Shown: piece after piece, positions 1 through 6,456 of the stretch
How positions within the stretch are numbered: position 1 is the first letter of the stretch
Layout: each line of letters begins with the position of its first letter
From: Candidatus Nesterenkonia stercoripullorum
GTDB lineage: Bacteria > Actinomycetota > Actinomycetes > Actinomycetales > Micrococcaceae
DNA: 9,644 nucleotides
Reading direction: 5' to 3'
NCBI GenBank assembly: GCA_019114115.1
Contig: DXGD01000245.1
Location: 1-9,644 of the forward strand
Program-made: the position numbers and the translations under genes
Notes under the pieces: generated by a model
What the model was told of the DNA's origin: nothing
What the model saw: only the letters and a program-made list of their open reading frames with translations
Database searches by the model: none

Positions 1-1120
1 CGTCCCCGGGCAGCTCGCTCATGTCGAGGTAGAACCCCCGGAGATCCTTGGCGTAGAAGTCGGCGTCGTGCATGTAGAACAGCACTGGGCGGTCCAGCAG
101 CATGAAGTCGAAGAACGTGCTGGAGTAGTCCGTGATGAGCATCTCGGAGATGGCGTAGAGGCTGTTGACATTGCGCACCGAGGAGACGTCGAGGACGAAG
201 TCCTCGGCTCCCTCGAAGCCCATCTGCGTTGCGGACTGATAGTGGCCGCGGAAGAGGATGACGTACTCGTCGCCGAGCAGCTCGCGCAGCTGGGCGAAAT
301 CCAGCGGGGAGTCATAGACGTACCCGAGGTCAAAGCGGTACTGGTGTTCGCGCCACGTCGGCGTATAGAGAATCGCCTTCTTCCCGTCCGGGACGCCGAT
401 CTTCTGGCGTATCGCCGCAATGCGTTCTGGGTTCATCCGGAACAGCGAGGTGTTCCGCGGGTATCCGGTTTCGGCGAGGATGTTCACTTTCCCCAGCGCC
501 CGGAGGTCAAAGGCGGAGGCGAAAGCAGAGCTGGTGAAGGAGGAGGGGGAGAGCAGCACATCCCAGCGGCTCACATCGAGCGCATTGCGCCGGACGATCT
601 CCCGGTAGTCCGCATTGGCATGGCTCGTCGTCGTGACGATATCGGTGCGCAGGCGCTTCAGCGGGGATCCATGCCAGGTCTGCACCATGAACTGAGACGG
701 CTTCTTCGGCAGCTCCAGGGGCAGCAGGGCGTTCACGATCCATACTCGGGAGGAGAAATACGCACGGTAGTACGCGAGGGTGCGCCATTTCACGATACGG
801 GTGCGGTGCGTGGAATCCCGGTCGGCCAGCCAGGCGTGATTCTCCGGAGAGCGGAATGCCCAGATGAATTCATAGTCCGCGTAGTCGGGATCCTGCATCA
901 TCTCCTTGTACAGCGCCTTGGGGGAGCAGGCGTAGGAGCGGCCGCCGTAGCTTTCGAACATGACGCGCTTGGGGCGGACAGGGACACCTGCCGAGACGGC
1001 CCGCAGCGCCCGGCGCTGGGCGCTCAGCGCGGTGAGCCACCCCTTGCGGAGCACGGAGGACTGCCGTGCGACTTCGGCAGCTGTGGTGATGCCCTTGCGG
1101 ACAGTGGTCGACAGCCTCAT
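1..1120 (-). CDS. CDP-glycerol glycerophosphotransferase family protein (TagF/TarF-like), C-terminus cut by window edge
   Basis: 373 codons are visible, reading leftward off the window. The enzyme family (PF04464) transfers glycerol-phosphate or ribitol-phosphate from a CDP-activated donor to a growing teichoic-acid-type polymer at the inner face of the membrane. Visible family motifs, in order: an N-terminal basic region; QTWHGSPLKRL with Trp-His-Gly at residues 149-151; YTPTWRE at 252-258; FRGH at 290-293; ITDYSS at 329-334; then RPVLFY from 344 and DLRGFY at 359-364. The two His-containing motifs and the ITDYSS loop are the usual active-site and nucleotide-binding elements, and all are intact. 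The ATG at 1120-1118 is preceded by AAGGGAG at 1131-1125 with a 4-nt spacer. It lies 64 nt downstream of a second gene of the same family on the same strand, so co-transcription is likely. The exact polymer (glycerol-, ribitol- or sugar-phosphate) cannot be told from sequence. Confidence 0.93.
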   Translation of the reverse strand, partial: MRLSTTVRKGITTAAEVARQSSVLRKGWLTALSAQRRALRAVSAGVPVRPKRVMFESYGGRSYACSPKALYKEMMQDPDYADYEFIWAFRSPENHAWLADRDSTHRTRIVKWRTLAYYRAYFSSRVWIVNALLPLELPKKPSQFMVQTWHGSPLKRLRTDIVTTTSHANADYREIVRRNALDVSRWDVLLSPSSFTSSAFASAFDLRALGKVNILAETGYPRNTSLFRMNPERIAAIRQKIGVPDGKKAILYTPTWREHQYRFDLGYVYDSPLDFAQLRELLGDEYVILFRGHYQSATQMGFEGAEDFVLDVSSVRNVNSLYAISEMLITDYSSTFFDFMLLDRPVLFYMHDADFYAKDLRGFYLDMSELPGD

Positions 1121-1184
1121 TCAACTCCCTTGGGTGCGTCTGCAGTGCGTGTATCGTGTCAGATCTGCTGGCTGAAGGCGATTC

Positions 1185-2318
1185 TCAGCTCAGGTTGAGC
1201 CGCGCGATGATGCGCTGTGTGCACTGCGGCGGATGCTCAGGGAGGTTGCCCTCCTGATCGGTGACGTAGTTCAGGTGGCGTGCTCGGAACGCCCGGTAAT
1301 CGGGTGAGGAGGCAGAAATCGCCTGGTCGACGGCTTCTTCCGCGCTGGTGACGACCGGGCCGGGCATCTCCTGCGCATAATCCAGGGCGAGCCCTCGGGC
1401 TTCCTCATAGAGATCCAGGTCATAGGGCCAGAACACCAGCGGGACATCGTGGAGGGCTGCTTCGTAGGTGATGGCCGAGTAGTCCGTGATCACGACGTCG
1501 GCGACGCTGAGCCAGTCCAGGGGCCCGAACGAGTCGCCGACGATCATCGGAGTGTCCTCCGGTATCGCGGATTTGTCGCTGGGGTGGGGCAGCACCACCA
1601 GATGGCTCTCACCGTGCGGGAAGGCATCGCTCAGCTGGTGATAGTGCACCTGATGGCCCCGGCGAAATGTCGGCGCATAGAGCACCACCTTCCCCTGCGA
1701 CAGCTGAGGGAAGGCGCGAAGGACGGCGCGGCGCCGCTGGGCGCGAACTGCGGGGTTGAGGATCGAGTCGACGCGCGGCATTCCCAGCGGCTCGATCGTC
1801 TCGCGGGCGACGCCGAAGGCCTCCTGGTAGATCCCCGCTGGGACGTCTCCGCTGGCAGCGATGAACGTGTAGTTCTGATGCATCTGCATGACCGCGGCGA
1901 CAGCAGGGTCAGTCCCTTCGGCCATCCCGGAGGTGGCGTGGCCGAACTTCTTCACAGCACCCAGGGCGTGCCAGACCTGCCCCACCGGGAGCCCCGGCCG
2001 GTGGGAGAGGACGCTGACCGGGATGATGTAGCCGTCCACCAGGCACGCATGGCACGTGGCCAGGTGGTACATCTCCTGCACTGCCTGGATGGCATAGCTG
2101 GGACGCAGCTTCTGGTGCTTGAGGATGACGACTTTATAGCGTGGATGGGCGGCATGAATCGCCTCACTCAGAGCCGTGAAATCCTCGCTGACGCGTTTGG
2201 GCTGCCGGGTGATGAGTACGACCTTCTTCTGCAGTGGAAGGCGCTTCAGCCCGGCATAGAGCAGGCGCGCTCCGCCGATCAGCCCTGCCAGGGCAGGGGG
2301 AAAAAGCTGCTGTCTCAG
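1185..2318 (-). CDS. CDP-glycerol glycerophosphotransferase family protein, second paralogue, probable CTG start
   Basis: 377 residues if started at the CTG at 2318-2316. It belongs to the same PF04464 family as its downstream neighbour but to a different subtype. Trp-His-Ala-Leu-Gly (QVWHALGAVKKFG, WH at 116-117) replaces the WHG form. It also shows YAPTFR (214-219), LPHPS (His 245), ITDYSAITYEAAL (from 277) and a FW-YDLD-Y---RG block near 295-310, typical of polymerising teichoic-acid transferases. The reading frame is open back to the TGA at 2342-2340, but the only ATG/GTG/TTG before the catalytic core is GTG 2081. That start would delete about 79 residues, including the conserved-looking KKVVLITRQPKR strand. 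CTG 2318 sits 7 nt after AAGGAG (2331-2326) and gives the usual family length. A sequencing error in the T5/C5 runs near 2296-2305, joining the ATG at 2361, is the main alternative. It is likely the first gene of a wall-polymer operon with the gene ending the window. Confidence 0.9.
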   Translation of the reverse strand: MRQQLFPPALAGLIGGARLLYAGLKRLPLQKKVVLITRQPKRVSEDFTALSEAIHAAHPRYKVVILKHQKLRPSYAIQAVQEMYHLATCHACLVDGYIIPVSVLSHRPGLPVGQVWHALGAVKKFGHATSGMAEGTDPAVAAVMQMHQNYTFIAASGDVPAGIYQEAFGVARETIEPLGMPRVDSILNPAVRAQRRRAVLRAFPQLSQGKVVLYAPTFRRGHQVHYHQLSDAFPHGESHLVVLPHPSDKSAIPEDTPMIVGDSFGPLDWLSVADVVITDYSAITYEAALHDVPLVFWPYDLDLYEEARGLALDYAQEMPGPVVTSAEEAVDQAISASSPDYRAFRARHLNYVTDQEGNLPEHPPQCTQRIIARLNLS

Positions 2319-2371
2319 AACAGGACTCCTTCGCCTCGGTCAGTCCGTCCGCCTGCCGCATGCTGTGCCAT
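2315..2371 (-). CDS. Possible 18-codon leader peptide overlapping the CTG start
   Basis: ATG 2371-2369 opens an 18-codon frame (MAQHAAGGRTDRGEGVLF) whose TGA at 2317-2315 overlaps the proposed CTG start of the transferase as CTGA, the same geometry as ATGA translational coupling. There is no Shine-Dalgarno before this ATG, but a TAAGAT box lies 8 nt upstream, so it could be translated from a leaderless transcript. Terminating ribosomes could then re-initiate at CTG. Nothing about the peptide itself is recognisable, and chance occurrence of such a short frame is quite possible. A second in-frame ATG lies at 2377. Confidence 0.22.
   Translation of the reverse strand: MAQHAAGGRTDRGEGVLF
2326..2331 (-). 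promoter_or_regulatory. Shine-Dalgarno AAGGAG that decides the CTG start
   Basis: AAGGAG on the minus strand lies 7 nt before CTG 2318-2316, an ideal spacing. No ATG, GTG or TTG exists in the frame near it, and the neighbouring in-frame codon GTT (2321-2319) is only 4 nt away. This is the main reason for placing the start at CTG. It also lies inside the possible leader peptide. Confidence 0.6.
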
Positions 2372-2379
2372 AGGCATTG

Positions 2380-2408
2380 ATCTTAGCTATCTCGAGGCGA
2401 CGCTGTCT
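2380..2408 (-). promoter_or_regulatory. Candidate promoter of the glycerophosphotransferase operon
   Basis: On the minus strand TAAGAT (2385-2380) fits the actinobacterial TANNNT -10 pattern. A weak -35 (CAGACA, matching only the GACA part of TTGACA) lies about 18 nt upstream. The predicted transcription start would fall at or near ATG 2371. Judged by eye only. Confidence 0.3.
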
Positions 2409-2442
2409 GTGGTGAACGCTACTGTGCGCGTCAGCGTAGGTG

Positions 2443-2454
2443 GTCCAGCTGGAC
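2443..2454. repeat. Perfect 12-bp palindrome in the gap between two minus-strand genes
   Basis: GTCCAGCTGGAC is its own reverse complement. It lies about 60 bp upstream of the candidate -10 of the glycerophosphotransferase operon, in the 216-bp gap 2319-2534. It could be an operator, but no known regulator box is recognised and it may be chance in GC-rich DNA. Confidence 0.3.
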
Positions 2455-2490
2455 ATTACCCGGGAGGCGTCTGGATGGTCGCAGCCCACT

Positions 2491-2515
2491 GCCGGGCTTC
2501 AGACATGGCCCCGGC
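2491..2515 (-). terminator. Weak stem-loop after the VOC gene
   Basis: GCCGGG and CCCGGC arms (2515-2510 and 2496-2491 on the minus strand) enclose a loop of about 13 nt, 20 nt past the stop of the VOC gene. There is no T-run, so it is at best a weak or factor-assisted terminator. Confidence 0.25.
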
Positions 2516-2534
2516 GTAGTCGGCTCAGGGCACC

Positions 2535-3176
2535 TCAGATGGTGACTTCACCGCGGGGGGTCTGGAACGTCACCGACATGATGCCGGGAGTGCCTGCCGG
2601 CGCGACCCACTCGACCTCGACGTCCTCGAAGGGGTCGGCCTCCGAGCACGCAAGCCAATCTGCGACGCGGCTCCTGGATCCCGCGATGGCGAGCTTGGTC
2701 AGCGCCGCCTCAGGGGCATACGCCAGTGAAGGGTGCAGGTCCTCCGAGGCGTTGTCCCAGCGGAGCAGGTACGGCACCTGCGGGTCCGCGATCAGGCCTT
2801 TGATGCCGATTTGCTGCCAGGTCAGCTCGTTGCCGTCGGGAAACTTCCGGTTCCCCGGGACGGCCTTGCGGCCGAGCCGCTCTTCATAGGGCGTCAGGTC
2901 ATCGACGGTGACGCACCAGCCCATCCAGCCGCCACCGACTTGCGATCGATTCCGCACGGCCTGGCCGAAGGGCGCCTTGTCTGCGCTGGGGTGGTCCAGG
3001 ACCTCCACGATTTCAAGGTAGTGCCGTTTGGCCAGCGGGATGATGGCATTGCGGGTGCCGAAGCGAGGGTGAATACCCCCGCGCACCCGGGCGACGCCCA
3101 GGGCGTCGGAGATCCTCTCCACCGTGGCGTCCATGCCATCTGGCCCCACTGCATACGAAACGTGATCCAGTCGCAT
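2535..3176 (-). CDS. VOC-family glyoxalase-like domain protein
   Basis: 213 residues from ATG 3176. The N-terminus MRLDHVSYAVGP is the typical first strand of a vicinal oxygen chelate domain, with His5 in the usual metal-ligand place. A second strand, RHYLEIVEVLD (Glu55), carries a plausible second ligand. GWCVTVDDL (87-94) and the later LTKLAIAGS and SVTFQTPRG strands look like the repeated beta-alpha-beta-beta-beta units of the longer glyoxalase-like (PF13468-type) proteins. The substrate is unknown; the family includes lyases, dioxygenases and resistance proteins, so no reaction is assigned. ATG 3179 directly upstream is equally possible, and GGA at 3185-3183 gives only weak ribosome-binding support. 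A frame open to ATG 3272 would add about 32 residues that do not look like part of the domain. It stands alone on this strand, divergent from the SURF1 gene. Confidence 0.85.
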   Translation of the reverse strand: MRLDHVSYAVGPDGMDATVERISDALGVARVRGGIHPRFGTRNAIIPLAKRHYLEIVEVLDHPSADKAPFGQAVRNRSQVGGGWMGWCVTVDDLTPYEERLGRKAVPGNRKFPDGNELTWQQIGIKGLIADPQVPYLLRWDNASEDLHPSLAYAPEAALTKLAIAGSRSRVADWLACSEADPFEDVEVEWVAPAGTPGIMSVTFQTPRGEVTI

Positions 3177-3273
3177 CATGAATCCATACTGGCACTGCCA
3201 CCCGGTCAGGCAGAAATATGACGTGATCGGGCACGGGGCTGGGGCCGCCACGCGCGCATCGTCTCCACGCATC

Positions 3274-3290
3274 TTCTACGCACGGTAGAA
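3274..3290. repeat. Inverted repeat TTCTAC-N5-GTAGAA, candidate operator
   Basis: Perfect 6-bp arms (3274-3279 and 3285-3290) with a 5-bp spacer lie in the gap between the divergent VOC and SURF1 genes, about 40 bp upstream of the SURF1 -10 box. Size and position suit a dimeric regulator. The motif is AT-richer than its surroundings. I do not recognise it as the box of a known regulator. Confidence 0.35.
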
Positions 3291-3330
3291 ATACAGGCGG
3301 CACGTTCCGCGGGGGTCTCGGCCCAACGAG

Positions 3331-3342
3331 TATCCTGTATGG
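3331..3342 (+). promoter_or_regulatory. Leaderless promoter of the SURF1 gene
   Basis: TATCCT (3331-3336) fits TANNNT and is followed by exactly 6 nt before the GTG start at 3343. Transcription would therefore begin at or within a base of the start codon. No Shine-Dalgarno is present. The -35 region is not convincing. The guaA gene in this window has the same layout. Confidence 0.5.
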
Positions 3343-4188
3343 GTGCTCAAGACCGCCCTGCAAGCCAAATGGATCGCTGCTTTAGTCTTCGCCCTGATCC
3401 TGGCGACCGTGTTCGTGGTGCTCAGTGCGTGGCAGTTCGGCGAGTCCCAATCCGAGGGAAACCCGGTGCAGGACATCACGGAGACCCCGGTGCCATTGAC
3501 CGAGATCTACGAGCCTGGTCAGTCGATGTCGATCTACGAGGCTGACCGCATCGTCGACCTGTCGGGAAGCTTCCTCGAGGACAGTGAGGTGGCCATTGCG
3601 GAGCGCCTCCACGACGGCGTGTCCGGGTACTGGATCGTGGGTGCCTTTGAAGTCGCTGACTCGCCCGAGGGTGAGGTCATACCGATGGTCCTGGGGTGGA
3701 CCGACTCCCTGGACTCAGTCGACGAGCTTCCTGACGCCGAGGAGCTGGAGGTCCGGGGGCGTCTCATTCCTCCCGAGGCGCCCGCTTCGGGCGATCAGGA
3801 CCTGCCGGCTGGAGTATTCTCCACCCTGTCATCGGCTGAGCTCACCAACACGTGGGATGCGCGGACCTACTCCGGGTTCGTCGTGGCGTTCGACATCGAG
3901 GATTCGCAGGGTGAGACGCTCGGGGCCGCGGCATCGGAGAGCCCCCTGGAAGAGGTCTGGGTCGGACCGCAGCCCGAGAGCTCCGAGGTGAACTGGCTCA
4001 ACCTGTTCTATGCGCTGGAATGGGTCGTTTTCGCTGGGTTCGCCGTCTACCTCTGGTACCGCATGGTTCGGGACGATCATGAGAAGCAGATCGAGGAAGC
4101 CCGCCTCGATCGTGAGTGGCAAGAGCAGTGGCAGCGTGAGCAGCTGGCTCTTCGCCGGCAGCAGAGAGAGCAGAACGATGACGAATGA
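3343..4188 (+). CDS. SURF1 family protein, cytochrome c oxidase assembly factor
   Basis: 281 residues. SURF1 proteins assist assembly of haem-copper cytochrome oxidase in the cytoplasmic membrane, probably at the haem a insertion step. The layout matches the family: one N-terminal membrane segment (about 10-30, ending LSAWQF), an extracytoplasmic domain of about 185 residues with the DLSGSFL strand (near 70-76) and GYWIVGAFEV, and a C-terminal membrane segment (219-238) within the actinobacterial-looking NLFYALEWVVFAGF. The last 40 residues are a very charged Glu/Arg/Gln-rich cytoplasmic tail, probably helical or coiled. The start is GTG, with no Shine-Dalgarno but a TATCCT box 6 nt before it. 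It overlaps the following DUF3817 gene by 11 nt, so the two are probably translated together. Confidence 0.9.
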   Translation: MLKTALQAKWIAALVFALILATVFVVLSAWQFGESQSEGNPVQDITETPVPLTEIYEPGQSMSIYEADRIVDLSGSFLEDSEVAIAERLHDGVSGYWIVGAFEVADSPEGEVIPMVLGWTDSLDSVDELPDAEELEVRGRLIPPEAPASGDQDLPAGVFSTLSSAELTNTWDARTYSGFVVAFDIEDSQGETLGAAASESPLEEVWVGPQPESSEVNWLNLFYALEWVVFAGFAVYLWYRMVRDDHEKQIEEARLDREWQEQWQREQLALRRQQREQNDDE

Positions 4189-4744
4189 GACGAACCCTCA
4201 GGGTGCCCCAGGCTCTGAGGCGCACCACGAGGCCCACCACGAGGCGCTGACGCAGGAGGATCGCGAACTCCTGGCGGATCTGCCTCCCGCACCGCCGCGT
4301 CCAGCGGCCAAGCGCCGCTTCCATGGCACAGCCCAGCAGATCAGAGGGTCACTGACCTTCTACAAGGTCGCCGCCTATGTCACCGGCGTCATGCTCCTGC
4401 TGCTGGTGGTCAAGATGGTGGCGGACTACGGCTTCGGCCTGGAGCTCTACATCGGCGGCACGATCGACGGCGAGTCGCAGGCCCTCGGGCTCCACCCCGA
4501 AGGCGCGGTGACTGGCGGGACGGCTGTCTCCTACTGGGTTTCCGTCGTGCACGGCTGGATCTACGTGATCTACATCTTTGCCGGCTTCCGGCTCTGGTTC
4601 CTGATGAACTGGAAGCTCACGCGGCTGCTGACGATCGTGCTCGGCGGCGTCGTGCCCTTCCTGAGCTTCGTGGTGGAGCGCCGGATCGCCGGTGAGGTGC
4701 ACCAGGAGATGGCCTCGAACCCGGAGGCCATCCGCAGGTACTGA
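4178..4744 (+). CDS. DUF3817 domain integral membrane protein
   Basis: 188 residues from ATG 4178, which overlaps the end of the SURF1 gene by 11 nt. A purine-rich stretch (GAGAGAG) ahead of it may act as ribosome-binding site. Residues about 60-168 match the actinobacterial DUF3817 pattern: TM1 at 61-83 (FYKVAAYVTGVMLLLL), a short external loop, TM2 at 118-143 containing the conserved-looking HGWIYVIY, and TM3 at 147-166. The function of DUF3817 is not known. The first 58 residues are an unusual hydrophilic extension with a His-rich HHEAHHEA repeat, then a Pro-rich PPAPPRP linker, presumably cytoplasmic. Coupling to SURF1 suggests, but does not show, a link to the respiratory membrane. The frame is open further upstream within the SURF1 gene, but starts there would make a long overlap and are rejected. 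Confidence 0.85.
   Translation: MTNETNPQGAPGSEAHHEAHHEALTQEDRELLADLPPAPPRPAAKRRFHGTAQQIRGSLTFYKVAAYVTGVMLLLLVVKMVADYGFGLELYIGGTIDGESQALGLHPEGAVTGGTAVSYWVSVVHGWIYVIYIFAGFRLWFLMNWKLTRLLTIVLGGVVPFLSFVVERRIAGEVHQEMASNPEAIRRY
4217..4240 (+). repeat. 12-bp tandem duplication encoding Glu-Ala-His-His
   Basis: Two 12-bp units (4217-4228 and 4229-4240), differing at one base, encode EAHH twice in the N-terminal extension of the DUF3817 protein. It looks like a simple in-frame duplication. Confidence 0.8.
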
Positions 4745-4764
4745 CCCTTCGGCCTGCTCGACTA

Positions 4765-4781
4765 GGTGCTGCCGGAGCACC
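4765..4781 (+). terminator. Stem-loop between the DUF3817 gene and guaA
   Basis: GGTGCT and AGCACC arms (6 bp) enclose a 5-nt loop, 20 nt after the DUF3817 stop. There is no T-run downstream, so intrinsic termination is uncertain. It lies just upstream of the guaA promoter and may separate the two units. Confidence 0.3.
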
Positions 4782-4801
4782 ACGGGCCCCGGTGAGTCCC
4801 T

Positions 4802-4813
4802 TAGGATAGTGGG
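4802..4813 (+). promoter_or_regulatory. Leaderless promoter of guaA
   Basis: TAGGAT (4802-4807) fits TANNNT and ends exactly 6 nt before the GTG start at 4814, the spacing expected when transcription starts on the first base of the start codon. There is no 5' untranslated region in which a purine riboswitch could lie, and none was seen. The -35 region is weak. Confidence 0.5.
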
Positions 4814-6412
4814 GTGACTTCCAGCCCTGCATCAGAACGCCCGGACATTTCTGCACAGACCGTGCTCGTCGTCGACTATGGAGCCCAGTACGCGCAGCTG
4901 ATCGCGCGGCGCGTACGCGAGGCCCGCGTGTACTCCGAGGTCGTACCGCATACGCTCTCGGCCGCGGAGATCCTCCAGCGCGGTCCGGCAGCCGTCATCC
5001 TCTCCGGCGGGCCCGCCTCGGTGTACGCCGAAGGGGCCCCGGCCGTCGAGCGGGAGCTGTTCGAGGCAGGCGTGCCAGTGCTGGGAATCTGCTACGGGTT
5101 CCAGGCCATGGCCCATGCGCTCGGGGGCGACGTCGCTCACACCGGGGTTCGCGAGTACGGCAAGACCGAGGTCCGTTCCACCACGGCACCGCATTCGCTG
5201 CTGGACGGCACCGAGTCCGTCCAGTCCACGTGGATGTCCCACTCGGACTCCGTGCGCAGCGCACCTGAGGGCTTCGAGGTGCTGGCCTCCTCAGAGGGCG
5301 CGCCAGTGGCGGCATTCGCGGATGAATCCCGCAAGCTCTTCGGCGTGCAGTGGCACCCCGAGGTCCGGCATTCCCCGCAGGGACAGCGCGTCCTCGAGAA
5401 CTTCCTCTACGACGGTGCGGGGCTCACCCCGGAGTGGACCACCGGTAACATCGTCGAGGAGCAGGTCGACGCAATCCGCAGCCAGGTGGGGCAGGCGCGC
5501 GTGATCTGCGCCCTCTCCGGCGGGGTGGATTCCGCTGTGGCGGCTGCGTTGGTGCAGCGCGCCATTGGGGACCAGCTCACCTGCGTTTTCGTGGATCATG
5601 GTCTGCTGCGGGAGGGCGAGGCCGAGCAGGTCGAGCGTGACTTCGTGGCGGCGACCGGCGCAAAGCTGCACGTGGCCGATGAGCGTGGGCGCTTCATCAG
5701 CGCACTGGCCGGCATCAGCGACCCGGAGGAGAAGCGCAAGGTCATCGGCCGGGAGTTCATCCGCGCCTTCGAGGCCGCGGAGAAAGCCGTTCTCGACGAG
5801 GTCGCTGCCGAAGGCGCGCAGGTCGAGTTCCTGGTGCAGGGAACGCTCTACCCCGACGTCGTCGAATCCGGTGGGGGAGAAGGGGCGGCCAACATCAAGT
5901 CCCACCACAACGTGGGAGGGCTGCCCGAGGACATGCAGTTCAAGCTCGTCGAGCCGCTGCGGGCATTGTTCAAGGATGAGGTCCGGGCAGTCGGCGCCGA
6001 GCTGGGCCTGCCGGCGGAGATCGTACAGCGCCAGCCGTTCCCCGGGCCGGGGCTGGGCATCCGGATCATCGGCGAGGTCACCGAAGACCGGCTTGAGGTG
6101 CTGCGCCGGGCTGACGCCATCGCCCGGGCCGAGCTGACGGCTTCGGGACTCGACTCCGAGGTGTGGCAGATGCCGGTGGTGCTGCTGGCTGACGTGAGGT
6201 CAGTCGGTGTGCAGGGAGACGGGCGCACCTACGGCCACCCGATCGTCCTGCGGCCGGTCAGCTCCGAGGACGCGATGACGGCTGATTGGTCCCGTCTGCC
6301 CTATGATCTGCTGGCCCGTATCTCGAACCGGATCACCAACGAAGTACAAGAAGTCAACCGAGTAACTCTCGATGTCACCTCGAAGCCCCCTGGGACTATC
6401 GAGTGGGAATGA
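4814..6412 (+). CDS. guaA: GMP synthase (glutamine-hydrolysing)
   Basis: 532 residues, full length. It converts XMP to GMP using ATP and glutamine, the last step of de novo guanine nucleotide synthesis in the cytoplasm. The class I glutamine amidotransferase domain (about 16-210) has the nucleophile Cys93 in GICYGFQ, with the His181 and Glu183 pair in QWHPE, so the triad is intact. The ATP pyrophosphatase domain follows, with the P-loop SGGVDS at 235-240 and FVDHGLLR. The C-terminal dimerisation domain has [12 protein letters not shown] and ends with the near-invariant KPPGTIEWE. The first 15 residues are a short variable extension. The start is GTG 4814 without a Shine-Dalgarno; a TAGGAT box 6 nt upstream suggests a leaderless message. 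The amidotransferase domain has its usual order and all key residues, so normal housekeeping function is expected. Confidence 0.98.
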   Translation: MTSSPASERPDISAQTVLVVDYGAQYAQLIARRVREARVYSEVVPHTLSAAEILQRGPAAVILSGGPASVYAEGAPAVERELFEAGVPVLGICYGFQAMAHALGGDVAHTGVREYGKTEVRSTTAPHSLLDGTESVQSTWMSHSDSVRSAPEGFEVLASSEGAPVAAFADESRKLFGVQWHPEVRHSPQGQRVLENFLYDGAGLTPEWTTGNIVEEQVDAIRSQVGQARVICALSGGVDSAVAAALVQRAIGDQLTCVFVDHGLLREGEAEQVERDFVAATGAKLHVADERGRFISALAGISDPEEKRKVIGREFIRAFEAAEKAVLDEVAAEGAQVEFLVQGTLYPDVVESGGGEGAANIKSHHNVGGLPEDMQFKLVEPLRALFKDEVRAVGAELGLPAEIVQRQPFPGPGLGIRIIGEVTEDRLEVLRRADAIARAELTASGLDSEVWQMPVVLLADVRSVGVQGDGRTYGHPIVLRPVSSEDAMTADWSRLPYDLLARISNRITNEVQEVNRVTLDVTSKPPGTIEWE

Positions 6413-6414
6413 TC

Positions 6415-6420
6415 TAGCAT
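6415..6420 (+). promoter_or_regulatory. Possible -10 box ahead of the helicase-like gene
   Basis: TAGCAT fits TANNNT, lies 2 nt after the guaA stop, and would give a leader of about 30 nt carrying the GGAAGG ribosome-binding site. No good -35 is visible. The gene may equally be read through from guaA, as no terminator is seen in the 44-bp gap. Confidence 0.25.
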
Positions 6421-6444
6421 CGTCTCTCGAAGCGTGTGCAGGCT

Positions 6445-6450
6445 GGAAGG
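6445..6450 (+). promoter_or_regulatory. Shine-Dalgarno GGAAGG deciding the start of the helicase-like gene
   Basis: GGAAGG is followed by a 6-nt spacer and GTG 6457. It supports translating the acidic N-terminal tail. A rival is ATG 6817 with GGAG at 6804-6807 (9-nt spacer), which would start right at the conserved region. Confidence 0.6.
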
Positions 6451-6456
6451 TCAAGT

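Noticed and set aside
68..1198. Plus-strand open frame (376 codons) opposite the first glycerophosphotransferase
   Set aside because: Antisense shadow: the minus strand encodes an intact PF04464 protein over the same bases.
2164..2361. Minus-strand 65-codon frame starting at ATG 2361, overlapping the start of the second glycerophosphotransferase
   Set aside because: No Shine-Dalgarno, composition typical of an out-of-frame read, and it runs inside the transferase coding region. Kept only as a possible true start if an indel in the T5/C5 runs is shown.
1449..2519. Plus-strand open frame (356 codons) opposite the second glycerophosphotransferase
   Set aside because: Antisense shadow of a clear minus-strand gene, with no recognisable domain of its own.
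3177..3272. Extension of the VOC protein to ATG 3272
   Set aside because: The added 32 or so residues lack the look of a VOC domain, the domain's first strand starts exactly at the ATG pair 3179/3176, and the extension would run up to the inverted repeat in the promoter region.
4745..4813. Guanine/purine riboswitch ahead of guaA
   Set aside because: Only 69 bases separate the genes. There is a short hairpin but no three-way-junction pattern, and the promoter appears to begin transcription at the start codon.
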